Shown in pieces: positions 56,528-64,000 of a stretch of DNA of 64,000 nt (position 1 is the first letter of the stretch; every line of letters starts with the position of its first letter). Below the pieces are notes generated by a model that was not told where the DNA came from, ran no database searches, and saw only the letters and a program-made list of their open reading frames with translations. The stretch is from JACRIM01 sp964605185 (GTDB lineage Bacteria > Planctomycetota > Phycisphaerae > UBA1845 > UTPLA1), in assembly GCA_964605185.1 (NCBI GenBank), contig CAZSBF010000004.1:1-64000 (forward strand), given 5' to 3'. The translations under genes and the position numbers were made by a program.

Positions 56528-58459
56528 ATGTGTGGAATCTGCGGATACGTCGGTGATCATCGACCCGAGCTGCTGGAGCCGATGGCCAAGGTCATCGCTC
56601 ATCGCGGCCCGGATGACATGGGGACGTGGCACGACACGGTGGGGCAGGTCGGCCTTGGCCATCGCCGGCTTTCCATCATCGATCTCAGCCCGGCCGGCCA
56701 TCAGCCGATGTCGAATGAGGATGGCACGATCTGGCTGAGCTACAACGGGGAGCTCTACAACTTTCAGCAACATCGTGAGTGGTTGATTTCACGCGGGCAC
56801 AAGTTCCGCGGGCGCAGCGATACGGAAGTCATCGTTCATCTCTATGAAGAGAAGGGGCCGGAATTCCTGCAGGATCTGAACGGCATCTTCGCAATCGCCA
56901 TCTGGGATGCGAAAAAACGAACGCTTCTGCTAGCCCGCGACCATGCCGGGATCAAGCCGCTTTATTACTGGCACAGCGGGCGGAAGTTGTTCTTTGCGTC
57001 GGAGATCAAATCGCTATTACGCGTGCCGGAGATTCCTCGCGAGCTGAATGTCCAGACCGTGCCTGAGTTTCTCACGTTCCTCTGGGTGCCGGGTGAAGAA
57101 ACGATGCTCAAAGGCATTCGCAAGGTCGAGCCGGGGCATTATCTGTTGTGGAAAGATGGACGCATCGAGACGAAGCAGTGGTTCCACATCTCATATGAGC
57201 CGGACGAGAGCATTAGCGAAGAGCAGTGGGTTCGCGACGTGCATGATACCTTCATGTTGACGACGCAGCGGCAGATGATGTCCGATGTCCCGCTTGGTGC
57301 GTTTCTTTCCGGCGGCACCGATTCGACGGCCATCGTTGCGTGCATGAGGAAGAGCTTCCCCGATCGGCCGATCAAGTGCTACACCTACAGCTTCGACGAA
57401 GGCGACATGGCTCGCGATCAGTACGAGGCGGACTATCCGTACGCCAAACGGGTCGCGGACATTCTCAAAACGGAGCTGACGAATTTCAGGCTCGCGCCGG
57501 ATGTGATTTCGTTGTTGCCCAAGATGGTGTATCACAACGATGAACCGGACGCCGACCCGACCGTTTTTCCGTCGTACTTGATCTGCAAACTGGCGCGCGA
57601 GGATGGTACGACCGTACTGCTTTCGGGCATGGGCGGCGACGAAATCTTCTTCGGCTATCGAAGCCATAAGGCGCTGCGATTCCTCGAAAGGATGTCGTGG
57701 ATTCCGCGGCCGCTGCTCTCACCGTCGCTCGGGCTCGCCGAGAGTGCGGCCTCCGCGATGATGGGGGCGCAGAGCGCGATTCCGAGGCGATTGCGCAAAT
57801 TCCGGCGTGCGTTGGATGGCGATGGCGTTCAGCGGTTCTTGGAATTGTCCGATTGGTCCAGCCCGCTGGTTCGTCGGCGCGTGTATGCCAAAGGCTTTGC
57901 GTCGAGGCTGGATCTTTCCGATGCGCCGCCGGCATCGCTGCGTAAGTACTACGACAGTTTCGTCGGCACCGGGGAGTTGAATCGACGATCCCACATCCTC
58001 ATTCAGACTTTTCTCGCGGCGCACAACTTCCTCTATACCGACAAGTCGAGCATGGCGGTGTCGGTGGAGGTGCGTGTGCCGTTCCTCGACGTCGAACTCA
58101 TGCGGCTTGCGGCGCGCATCCCCGAACGGTTGAAATTAAAGGGGCAGACCACGAAGTATCTGCTGAAGAAATCACTGGAACCGTACATCCCGCACGACAT
58201 CCTGCACCGCAGCAAGACGGGGTTCGGCCCGCCACTGCGGAAGTGGATCGCGATGGACCTCGATCATGTCTTGGCGGACTTGCTTTCGCCGTCGCGATTG
58301 GCGAGCCGCGGATTGTTCGAACCAAACGTGATTCAGGAGATCATCGCGGAGAACCGGGCCAACAAGGCCGATCACGCGTATTTGCTCTACTGCCTGCTGA
58401 CGCTGGAGCTTTGGATGCAGACGTTTATTGACCGGCCCGGGGAAGAAGTCACGCTCTGA
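56528..58459 (+). CDS. asnB: Asparagine synthetase B-type amidotransferase (third of three)
   Basis: A 643-residue class II amidotransferase, slightly longer than its two paralogues. Cys 2 (Met-Cys-Gly-Ile-Cys-Gly) and the glutamine-site motifs His-Arg-Gly-Pro-Asp-Asp-Met and Tyr-Asn-Gly-Glu-Leu-Tyr-Asn are present. The pyrophosphate loop reads Leu-Ser-Gly-Gly-Thr-Asp-Ser-Thr and the second ATP motif Leu-Ser-Gly-Met-Gly-Gly-Asp-Glu-Ile-Phe-Phe-Gly-Tyr, both with substitutions not found in the other two copies (Thr for the last Ser, Met before Gly-Gly). Met-Ala-Val-Ser-Val-Glu-Val-Arg-Val-Pro-Phe-Leu-Asp is normal. The different details suggest a different acceptor. Its stop overlaps the propeller gene start (TGATG). 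Confidence 0.92.
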   Translation: MCGICGYVGDHRPELLEPMAKVIAHRGPDDMGTWHDTVGQVGLGHRRLSIIDLSPAGHQPMSNEDGTIWLSYNGELYNFQQHREWLISRGHKFRGRSDTEVIVHLYEEKGPEFLQDLNGIFAIAIWDAKKRTLLLARDHAGIKPLYYWHSGRKLFFASEIKSLLRVPEIPRELNVQTVPEFLTFLWVPGEETMLKGIRKVEPGHYLLWKDGRIETKQWFHISYEPDESISEEQWVRDVHDTFMLTTQRQMMSDVPLGAFLSGGTDSTAIVACMRKSFPDRPIKCYTYSFDEGDMARDQYEADYPYAKRVADILKTELTNFRLAPDVISLLPKMVYHNDEPDADPTVFPSYLICKLAREDGTTVLLSGMGGDEIFFGYRSHKALRFLERMSWIPRPLLSPSLGLAESAASAMMGAQSAIPRRLRKFRRALDGDGVQRFLELSDWSSPLVRRRVYAKGFASRLDLSDAPPASLRKYYDSFVGTGELNRRSHILIQTFLAAHNFLYTDKSSMAVSVEVRVPFLDVELMRLAARIPERLKLKGQTTKYLLKKSLEPYIPHDILHRSKTGFGPPLRKWIAMDLDHVLADLLSPSRLASRGLFEPNVIQEIIAENRANKADHAYLLYCLLTLELWMQTFIDRPGEEVTL

Positions 58460-59502
58460 TGCTCACCTTTCGACATCGCGCTCCCGGACGGGCGGTGGCA
58501 ATTCAGCGGGACGGCACGATCTACTCCGGCCGTTCCTACCGCATTTATCGTTCGACCGATGACGGCGCTTCGTGGCAGTTTGTCACGGCAATGCCCACGA
58601 AGTTTGTGCGAGGGGCAGCGAGCATACTGCGGCTCGGTCAACGGCTGCTGCGGCAGGAAGTTCGGGCCATGGGTGTCTTGTCTGATGGGACGCTGGTCGC
58701 GGCCAATCGCGAATGGGTTTATGTAGGTCGGCACGGCGAAGCGACAATGACGCGTGCACGTGTTGAAGTGGGCACACAAAAGCTGTTTCCACCGATGTGC
58801 ATCACGGTGGGGCCGGGCGATCGCGTACTCTGGGGCGAGTATGACTCGCGCACGGCGCACGGCAAGCCGGTGCGGCTGTATGTGTCGGATGACAAAGGGC
58901 GGACGTACCAGGTTGCGCGGGTGTTTGAAGGCGGCAGCATCCTGCACGTCCACAATCTGCTGTACGACGCGGCAATCGGGAAATATTGGCTGCTCGCCGG
59001 CGATCACAATCATGAGCCGGGGATCGGCCTTTTGAGCGCCGACTTGAAGGACTTCGACTGGCTCGTGAAGGGCCAGCAGCAATATCGCGCCGTAGAGGTC
59101 TTCGACTTCGGCGACCATCTCATCTATGGCATGGATACCGAGAAGGAGGCGAACTGGATCGTCTCGCTCGACAAGTCCTCCGGCAAGGTGGAGCGGCTTC
59201 AGTCAATTGAGGGTAGCTGCATCTACGCGACACGCTTCGGCCGGTATTACGCGATTTCCACAACGGTGGAGCCGTCGAGTGTGAATCACTCAAAGAAGGC
59301 GTCGATGTGGCTCTCAACGGATGGCACGCAATGGAACAAGGTGCTGGAGGCCGAGAAGGACGGCTGGGACGCGAAGTATTTTCAGTATGGGTCGCTGGTC
59401 CTGCCGCGAGGGGAGAGCGACCGCGACACCATCGTGTTCAGTGGTCAGGCGTTGCGGCACCTCGATGGGCGGCTGGTCTGCGCTGATTTGACGAATGCAT
59501 GA
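58459..59502 (+). CDS. Sialidase-fold (BNR/Asp-box) beta-propeller protein
   Basis: A 347-residue protein without a signal peptide. Three Asp-box-like repeats are visible: Ser-Thr-Asp-Asp-Gly-Ala-Ser-Trp (about residues 33-40), Ser-Asp-Asp-Lys-Gly-Arg-Thr-Tyr (about 143-150) and Ser-Thr-Asp-Gly-Thr-Gln-Trp (about 286-292). These mark the sialidase-type propeller fold. The catalytic Arg triad, Tyr and Glu of true sialidases cannot be assigned, so it may only bind glycan. It starts inside the asnB stop (TGATG) and its own stop overlaps the heparinase start (ATGATG), tying it tightly to both. A role in recognising or trimming the nascent polymer is inference. Confidence 0.75.
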   Translation: MLTFRHRAPGRAVAIQRDGTIYSGRSYRIYRSTDDGASWQFVTAMPTKFVRGAASILRLGQRLLRQEVRAMGVLSDGTLVAANREWVYVGRHGEATMTRARVEVGTQKLFPPMCITVGPGDRVLWGEYDSRTAHGKPVRLYVSDDKGRTYQVARVFEGGSILHVHNLLYDAAIGKYWLLAGDHNHEPGIGLLSADLKDFDWLVKGQQQYRAVEVFDFGDHLIYGMDTEKEANWIVSLDKSSGKVERLQSIEGSCIYATRFGRYYAISTTVEPSSVNHSKKASMWLSTDGTQWNKVLEAEKDGWDAKYFQYGSLVLPRGESDRDTIVFSGQALRHLDGRLVCADLTNA

Positions 59503-61550
59503 TGTCCGTCGCGACCCGTTCACCAAAACACGTGCGAACACTTCAATATTTTGAGATGGCGCAGCGGCTGGGGCTTGACTGGGTGGCCTATCGCGGGGCC
59601 TATGCGCTACGGCGCAAGACGGGCTTGCTCCAACGCCTGTTCCCAACGCATGAGTGGGAGCGGATCACACTGGCGGATCTGGTTGTGGAAGGAGTGCCGA
59701 CCGAGCCGTCGGCATACAAAGCATATCGCAACCAAAAGGGCGGCGCGTTCTTATTTCCGGCGGGCGAACTGCCGGCAGCCGACGCTTTGGAGAAGCTCAT
59801 CGGTGCCAATGCACGGGCACGCGCGATCTCAGTTGCCGACGATTATTGTCGCGGTCGATTCCTGTACTTCAGTTCCGAGTCGTTCGACCTTGGTTGGCCG
59901 GCGAATTGGCTTCTCAATCCATACACCGGCGGAGTGCACCACACGCGGACGCACTGGTGCGATTACCCGACGTTTTCGCAGGAATTAGGAGACATCAAGG
60001 AAGTTTGGGAGCCGTCGCGTTTTGCATGCGCATATTGGCTGGCGCGAGCCTATGCCCTGACGCGCGATGAGAAATACCCGCAGGCGTTTTGGGAGTTGTT
60101 TGAATCTTGGGTGAGCCAGAACCCGCCGAACCTGGGGCCGAACTGGAAATGCGGTCAGGAGACGGGGATTCGACTCTTCGGATGGGCCTTTGCTCTCTAT
60201 GCGTTCTGGAACTCGCCCTGTACGGCGCCCGAGCGTGTCGCGTCGATGGCCCGGCTCATGGCGATTCAGGCCGAGCGGATCTATCACAACATCGGTTTTG
60301 CCGTCTCGCAAAAGAACAACCACAGCATGAGCGAGGCAATCGGCATGATAACGGTTGCGCTCCTGTTTCCTGAATTCCGCGAGGCCGGCAAGTGGTTCGA
60401 CCGTGGTGAGCATGTCTTGGAGAGCGATGTCCGCCGGCAGATCTACGACGACGGCAGTTTCGTGCAACATTCAACCAATTACCACCGCGTCATGCTTCAT
60501 GATTGCCTGTGGGCGATTCGGATTTGCGAAGTAAACAGGCGGCCGCTCTCGGCGGAATTGGTGCGTCGCGTGGGTTGCGCTGCAGAGTGGCTGCATGAAA
60601 TGCTCGACACGGAATCCGGCAGTGTGCCGAATTACGGTGCGAACGACGGTGCCCTCGTGTTGCCGCTGTCGTCTTGCCCATACGAGGACTTCCGAGCGAC
60701 CGTGCAGGCGGGGATGTATCGGAAGGAAAAGCGGCGCGTGTTGCCCGATGGGCCTTGGAACGAGATGACGTATTGGCTCTACGGAGATAGTGCATTCAGC
60801 AATGCGGCCGAGCCGCGCCAGTCGGCCTCACGCCGATTTGATGCAGGCGGCTATTACACGCTGCGCGGTAGTGATTCATGGTGCATGGTTCGTTGCCATT
60901 CGTACTCCGACCGCCCGGCGCATGTTGATATGCTGCATGTGGACCTGTGGCACCGTGGCGTCAACGTTTTTTCCGACAGCGGGTCGTATAAGTATTTCGC
61001 GCCCGAGTCGCCGGGGGCCGAAAAGTATTTCAAGGACATTCGGGCACACAACACGATCGAAATCGGCGGTCGCGGCCCGTTGGACCTGGCGTCACGATTT
61101 CTCTGGTTGCCGTGGCCCGGGGCGCGAGTGACTGAACACGGCGACACGCGATGGATCGGCGAACATGACGGCTACGCCCGTTCACCGTGGCACGTCAGCC
61201 ATCGGCGGACGATTGAGCATGTCAGTGGCGTGTGGACCGTATCGGACGAACTATCCGGCAAGCGCGAGCAACTTGTGACGCTCCGCTGGCATCTCGCCGA
61301 TTATCCGTATCGCATCGACGATGAAGAAAAAACAATCACCGTCGATTTGCCCAAAGGGACCATGACCCTCGCGTTTGTGTGTCCGGCGGAAATGAAGCTG
61401 TCCGTCAAACGCGGTGTCGACAAGGCGGGGGCCTTCGGCGGTTGGTCTTCGCGGCATTATCGAACGAAGACTCCGCGGCCGACGGTGGAACTCGCAGGAC
61501 TGGTTATGTTGCCGATGAATATCTCAACGCGGATCAACTTTCGCGACTGA
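59499..61550 (+). CDS. Heparinase II/III-like polysaccharide lyase-family protein
   Basis: A 683-residue protein with the two-part layout of heparinase II/III, alginate and related lyases. An N-terminal alpha/alpha toroid contains Asn-Trp-Lys-Cys-Gly-Gln-Glu-Thr-Gly-Ile-Arg (about 214-224) and Gln-Lys-Asn-Asn-His-Ser-Met-Ser-Glu-Ala (about 269-278; Asn-His are usual active-site residues), then Tyr-His-Arg-Val-Met-Leu-His. The C-terminal beta domain has Ala-His-Val-Asp-Met-Leu-His-Val-Asp-Leu. No signal peptide is seen. Proteins of this class occur regularly in exopolysaccharide biosynthesis loci, where they may edit a uronate polymer; others act catabolically. Here the biosynthetic context and four-base overlap with the propeller gene favour editing. 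Confidence 0.88.
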   Translation: MMSVATRSPKHVRTLQYFEMAQRLGLDWVAYRGAYALRRKTGLLQRLFPTHEWERITLADLVVEGVPTEPSAYKAYRNQKGGAFLFPAGELPAADALEKLIGANARARAISVADDYCRGRFLYFSSESFDLGWPANWLLNPYTGGVHHTRTHWCDYPTFSQELGDIKEVWEPSRFACAYWLARAYALTRDEKYPQAFWELFESWVSQNPPNLGPNWKCGQETGIRLFGWAFALYAFWNSPCTAPERVASMARLMAIQAERIYHNIGFAVSQKNNHSMSEAIGMITVALLFPEFREAGKWFDRGEHVLESDVRRQIYDDGSFVQHSTNYHRVMLHDCLWAIRICEVNRRPLSAELVRRVGCAAEWLHEMLDTESGSVPNYGANDGALVLPLSSCPYEDFRATVQAGMYRKEKRRVLPDGPWNEMTYWLYGDSAFSNAAEPRQSASRRFDAGGYYTLRGSDSWCMVRCHSYSDRPAHVDMLHVDLWHRGVNVFSDSGSYKYFAPESPGAEKYFKDIRAHNTIEIGGRGPLDLASRFLWLPWPGARVTEHGDTRWIGEHDGYARSPWHVSHRRTIEHVSGVWTVSDELSGKREQLVTLRWHLADYPYRIDDEEKTITVDLPKGTMTLAFVCPAEMKLSVKRGVDKAGAFGGWSSRHYRTKTPRPTVELAGLVMLPMNISTRINFRD

Positions 61551-61556
61551 TCAACG

Positions 61557-62774
61557 ATGAAACTCATCTACATCCACCAGCATTTCGTCACCAATGAAGG
61601 CACGAGCGGCACGCGCAGCTATGACGTGAGTCGCTATCTCGTGCAGATGGGTTGGCAGGTGACGATGGTGTGCGGCCTGCACGATCAAAGTTCGCTGCCA
61701 CGGATGCCGTTCTGGCGATTGTGGCGGACGCATTGGATCGACGGCATCAAGGTGGTGGCGTGCAACGCGTTCTACAGCAATAAGCTCGGCGTCCCCAAGC
61801 GGATCTGGTGTTTCCTCAAATTCGCGATCGTGGCGCTTTTGGTGACACTCAAGGAGCGCGGCGCAAACCTGATCTTCGCCACGAGCACACCACTCACTGT
61901 CGGCATTCCCGGGCGCATCGGCGCCGCGATGAAGGGCATCCCTTACATCTTCGAGGTTCGCGACCTTTGGCCGGAAGATTTGCTCGACGCAGGACGAATT
62001 AAGCCCGGTTTGCAATACAAAGTCTGGGAATGGCTGGAGCTTTTCAGTTACAAGAAGGCGCGGAAGATCCTTCTCGTTTCACGCGGCTTTCACAACCGGC
62101 TCCTTGAACGCGGCTTCGACCCGATGCGGTTGGAAACCGTAGTCCTCGGCGGCGACAGCGCTCTTTATTCCGACCTGCATCCCAATACGGCGTTCTTCGA
62201 AAAGCGCGGCTTGGGTGGGAAAATTCTCTGCGTCTACACGGGTGCGCATGGCGATGCCAACGGCCTCGACCAATTGCTGGATGTGGCGGAAAAACTCCGC
62301 GACCGCCCGGATATCGCCATCGTGCTGCTCGGCGAAGGAAAGATGAAGGAAACGCTTCGCCAACAGGCAGCAGATCGAAAGTTGACGAACTTTCACTTAA
62401 TCGATCCTGTGCCCAAGACGCAACTTCCCGGCATTCTTGCGGCCTGCCACATCGGGCTGATGATCCTGAAACAAATCAAGCGGCCGCGATGGGTGACACC
62501 GAACAAGATTTTCGACTACATGTTCACCGGCATCCCAAGCATTGTGAACTTCGCGGGCACGACGGCGGACATGGTGACGGCCGACGGGGCGGGCTATGCC
62601 AGCAAGCCCGGCGATGCGGCTGATCTGGCGGCCAAGATTCGCGAGTGGGCCGACGACCCCGCCAAACGCAAGGCGATTGGCGACAAGGCCCGCGAGGCCG
62701 GCATCCAACGCTATGACCGCAAGATGATTGCCAAGCGAATGGCCGAGCTGTTCACGGAGGCCGCGAGGCGATAG
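61557..62774 (+). CDS. Family 4 glycosyltransferase (third, WbuB/WcaI-like)
   Basis: A 405-residue GT-B transferase starting six bases after the heparinase-like gene. Met-Lys-Leu-Ile-Tyr-Ile-His-Gln-His-Phe and Gly-Thr-Arg-Ser-Tyr-Asp-Val-Ser (about residues 18-25) resemble WbuB-type transferases, as does Phe-Glu-Val-Arg-Asp-Leu-Trp-Pro-Glu-Asp (about 132-141). The donor domain has Val-Tyr-Thr-Gly-Ala-His-Gly and Thr-Pro-Asn-Lys-Ile-Phe-Asp-Tyr-Met-Phe-Thr-Gly (about 313-324). WbuB-like enzymes add N-acetylfucosamine or related sugars; specificity here is unknown. A second ATP-grasp gene begins 13 bases after its stop. Confidence 0.88.
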   Translation: MKLIYIHQHFVTNEGTSGTRSYDVSRYLVQMGWQVTMVCGLHDQSSLPRMPFWRLWRTHWIDGIKVVACNAFYSNKLGVPKRIWCFLKFAIVALLVTLKERGANLIFATSTPLTVGIPGRIGAAMKGIPYIFEVRDLWPEDLLDAGRIKPGLQYKVWEWLELFSYKKARKILLVSRGFHNRLLERGFDPMRLETVVLGGDSALYSDLHPNTAFFEKRGLGGKILCVYTGAHGDANGLDQLLDVAEKLRDRPDIAIVLLGEGKMKETLRQQAADRKLTNFHLIDPVPKTQLPGILAACHIGLMILKQIKRPRWVTPNKIFDYMFTGIPSIVNFAGTTADMVTADGAGYASKPGDAADLAAKIREWADDPAKRKAIGDKAREAGIQRYDRKMIAKRMAELFTEAARR

Positions 62775-62787
62775 GTCGCCGCGTCTC

Positions 62788-64000
62788 ATGTCCACACGTC
62801 CGACCGTTTTCGTGATGGAGGCTCAGGGCAAGGCGGCTCTCCCAGTGATCGAGTCGATGGGCCGTGCGGGCATTCGTGTCGCGGCAGGCAGCGAACGGCG
62901 TTACAACAGTGGTTTCTACTCACGGTTCACGCGCGAGCGGTTCGTTTACCCATCCCCGCGGCATCGTCCCGACGACTTCAAGGCATGGCTGGTTCGATTC
63001 CTCTCTCGACGCAATATCGAAATGCTCTTCGCGGTGGGGCACTACGGAGCGCTCGCTGTCAGCGAGATTCAGGATGAGATTCGCAAGCACACGCGGCTGA
63101 TCCTGCCGGATGCCGCAACCTTTCGCGCCGCATACGACAAAATCCCGACGATGAAGACGGCCCTTGCGGCGGGCGTGCCGATTCCTGATTCGTGGTTTCC
63201 TGCGGACGACCCCGATGGACTTGAAGGCTGTCTGCGACAGATCACGCGATGGCCGGTTTTGATCAAGCCGAGTATCGGTGTCGGAGCACGCGGGATCACC
63301 TGGTGCCACGATGCGGATTCGGTTCGTAAACTATATCCCGACATCGTCGCGGCCCATGGCGAGAGTTATCTGCAGGATTTCGTTCCCCCGGGCGGGATGC
63401 AATACAAAGTCGACATGTTGGTCGATGACCGGCAGACGCGCCTTGCCGGCATCGTCTATGGAAAGACCCGCATGTACCCGCCGGAGGGGGGGAGCAGCGT
63501 GCTCAACTTCTCCGCGGATCGGCCGGACATCCTCGATCTCGCGCACCGGATGCTCGTGGAATACAAGTGGACGGGGTTTTGCGATTTCGATTTTGTGGAT
63601 GATCCGCGCGACCACGTGGCGAAACTGATGGAGATCAACCCGCGATTCCCGGAGTGTTTCAACATCGGTCCGTCGGTCGGCATTGATTTCCCGATGATGA
63701 TGCTGAGAATTCGTCGAGGGGAAACAGTCGAGCCGACGCTCGATTACCCCAAGAATCGCTTCTTGCGGTTTCTACCCGGCGATCTGATGTGGTTCCTCCG
63801 TGTCGGCAACGATCAGCGAATGGGCACGTGGCCAAGCTGGTTCCGATTCCTTGCCGACGACACCGCTTATCAACTCATTCGAGCGAAGGATCCCGGCCCG
63901 ATCATGGGCTACTTCCTCGAGAATCTCTCCGCGCTCTTTGACCCGCGACTGCTGGCTGAACGCCTGCGGCTCTCCAGCGGGTCGAAGAAAACTCCCCGAT
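62788..64000 (+). CDS. ATP-grasp enzyme (second), truncated by the window end
   Basis: At least 404 residues are visible from ATG 62788, and the frame is still open at the last base. The fold is carbamoyl-phosphate-synthase-like: Phe-Val-Met-Glu-Ala-Gln-Gly-Lys-Ala-Ala near the start, Tyr-Asp-Lys-Ile-Pro-Thr-Met-Lys-Thr-Ala (about 116-125), the ATP-binding Val-Leu-Ile-Lys-Pro-Ser-Ile-Gly-Val-Gly-Ala-Arg-Gly (about 153-165), and the Mg-binding Leu-Met-Glu-Ile-Asn-Pro-Arg-Phe-Pro-Glu (about 278-287), complete with the E-x-N element that the ATP-grasp protein at 47175 lacks. It likely forms an amide on a carboxylate substrate, possibly adding an amino acid to a sugar. The gene continues the polysaccharide locus downstream. 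Confidence 0.85.
   Translation, partial: MSTRPTVFVMEAQGKAALPVIESMGRAGIRVAAGSERRYNSGFYSRFTRERFVYPSPRHRPDDFKAWLVRFLSRRNIEMLFAVGHYGALAVSEIQDEIRKHTRLILPDAATFRAAYDKIPTMKTALAAGVPIPDSWFPADDPDGLEGCLRQITRWPVLIKPSIGVGARGITWCHDADSVRKLYPDIVAAHGESYLQDFVPPGGMQYKVDMLVDDRQTRLAGIVYGKTRMYPPEGGSSVLNFSADRPDILDLAHRMLVEYKWTGFCDFDFVDDPRDHVAKLMEINPRFPECFNIGPSVGIDFPMMMLRIRRGETVEPTLDYPKNRFLRFLPGDLMWFLRVGNDQRMGTWPSWFRFLADDTAYQLIRAKDPGPIMGYFLENLSALFDPRLLAERLRLSSGSKKTPR

Noticed and set aside
41076..64000. Exosortase/PEP-CTERM system
   Set aside because: AsnB, heparinase-like and GT4 genes recall such loci, but no exosortase-like membrane protein and no PEP-CTERM tail is visible in the window.

Overview
The window looks like a chromosomal segment from a planctomycete-type bacterium (Phycisphaerae-like or a related lineage). 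This rests on high G+C; an EF-Tu whose switch I region departs from the usual RGITI motif in the way I remember for planctomycete EF-Tus; a long three-helix SecE; FG-GAP, DUF3857 and DUF4846 envelope proteins; and a mostly housekeeping, non-mobile gene content. No transposase, integrase, CRISPR array or rRNA was seen. Taxonomy is inference, not a database result.

Positions 1-19921 hold short operons: a CII-like regulator with a lipoprotein and a STAS protein; a tandem pair of DUF3857/transglutaminase-fold proteins, one active-looking and one degenerate; a YhaM-like HD exonuclease; an HU-family protein; aat; a polytopic membrane protein; a seven-repeat FG-GAP lipoprotein; a MacAB-like exporter followed by a CBM9-like protein; thpR; an exported glutathione peroxidase; a SpoIIE phosphatase; maf; and a GT39-like membrane glycosyltransferase.

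Positions 20041-26916 hold the classic tRNA-Thr - tuf - rpmG - tRNA-Trp - secE - nusG - rplK block behind a strong sigma70-type promoter. It stops at a terminator after rplK and is followed by polA instead of rplA/rplJ/rplL/rpoBC. Positions 26950-41006 are mixed: a DUF4846 protein, an OmpA-like and TPR lipoprotein pair, a membrane glycosyltransferase, an RRM RNA-binding protein, thrC, a roughly 600-base gene-poor stretch, dapB, a parvulin lipoprotein, a GT2 transferase, a divergent phosphoglucose isomerase-like protein, an AMMECR1 protein and a membrane-anchored SGNH hydrolase.

Positions 41076-64000 are one long co-directional locus of 17 genes, running off the window end, for a cell-surface polysaccharide. 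It begins with a second, RfaH/UpxY/LoaP-like NusG paralogue and a leader with inverted repeats. Then come a UDP-uronate/hexose epimerase, a Wzx-like flippase, a CapA-family protein, an SGNH protein, an ATP-grasp enzyme, a TylF-like methyltransferase, three separate asparagine synthetase-type amidotransferases alternating with a Wzy/WaaL-like polymerase and GT4 transferases, a sialidase-fold propeller, a heparinase II/III-like protein, a third GT4 transferase and a second ATP-grasp enzyme. Many neighbours overlap by 1-8 bases, suggesting translational coupling. The combination predicts a uronate-containing glycan bearing amide or amino-acid substituents. This is the strongest candidate for an undescribed system here; the initiating transferase and the export genes are not seen and may lie downstream.
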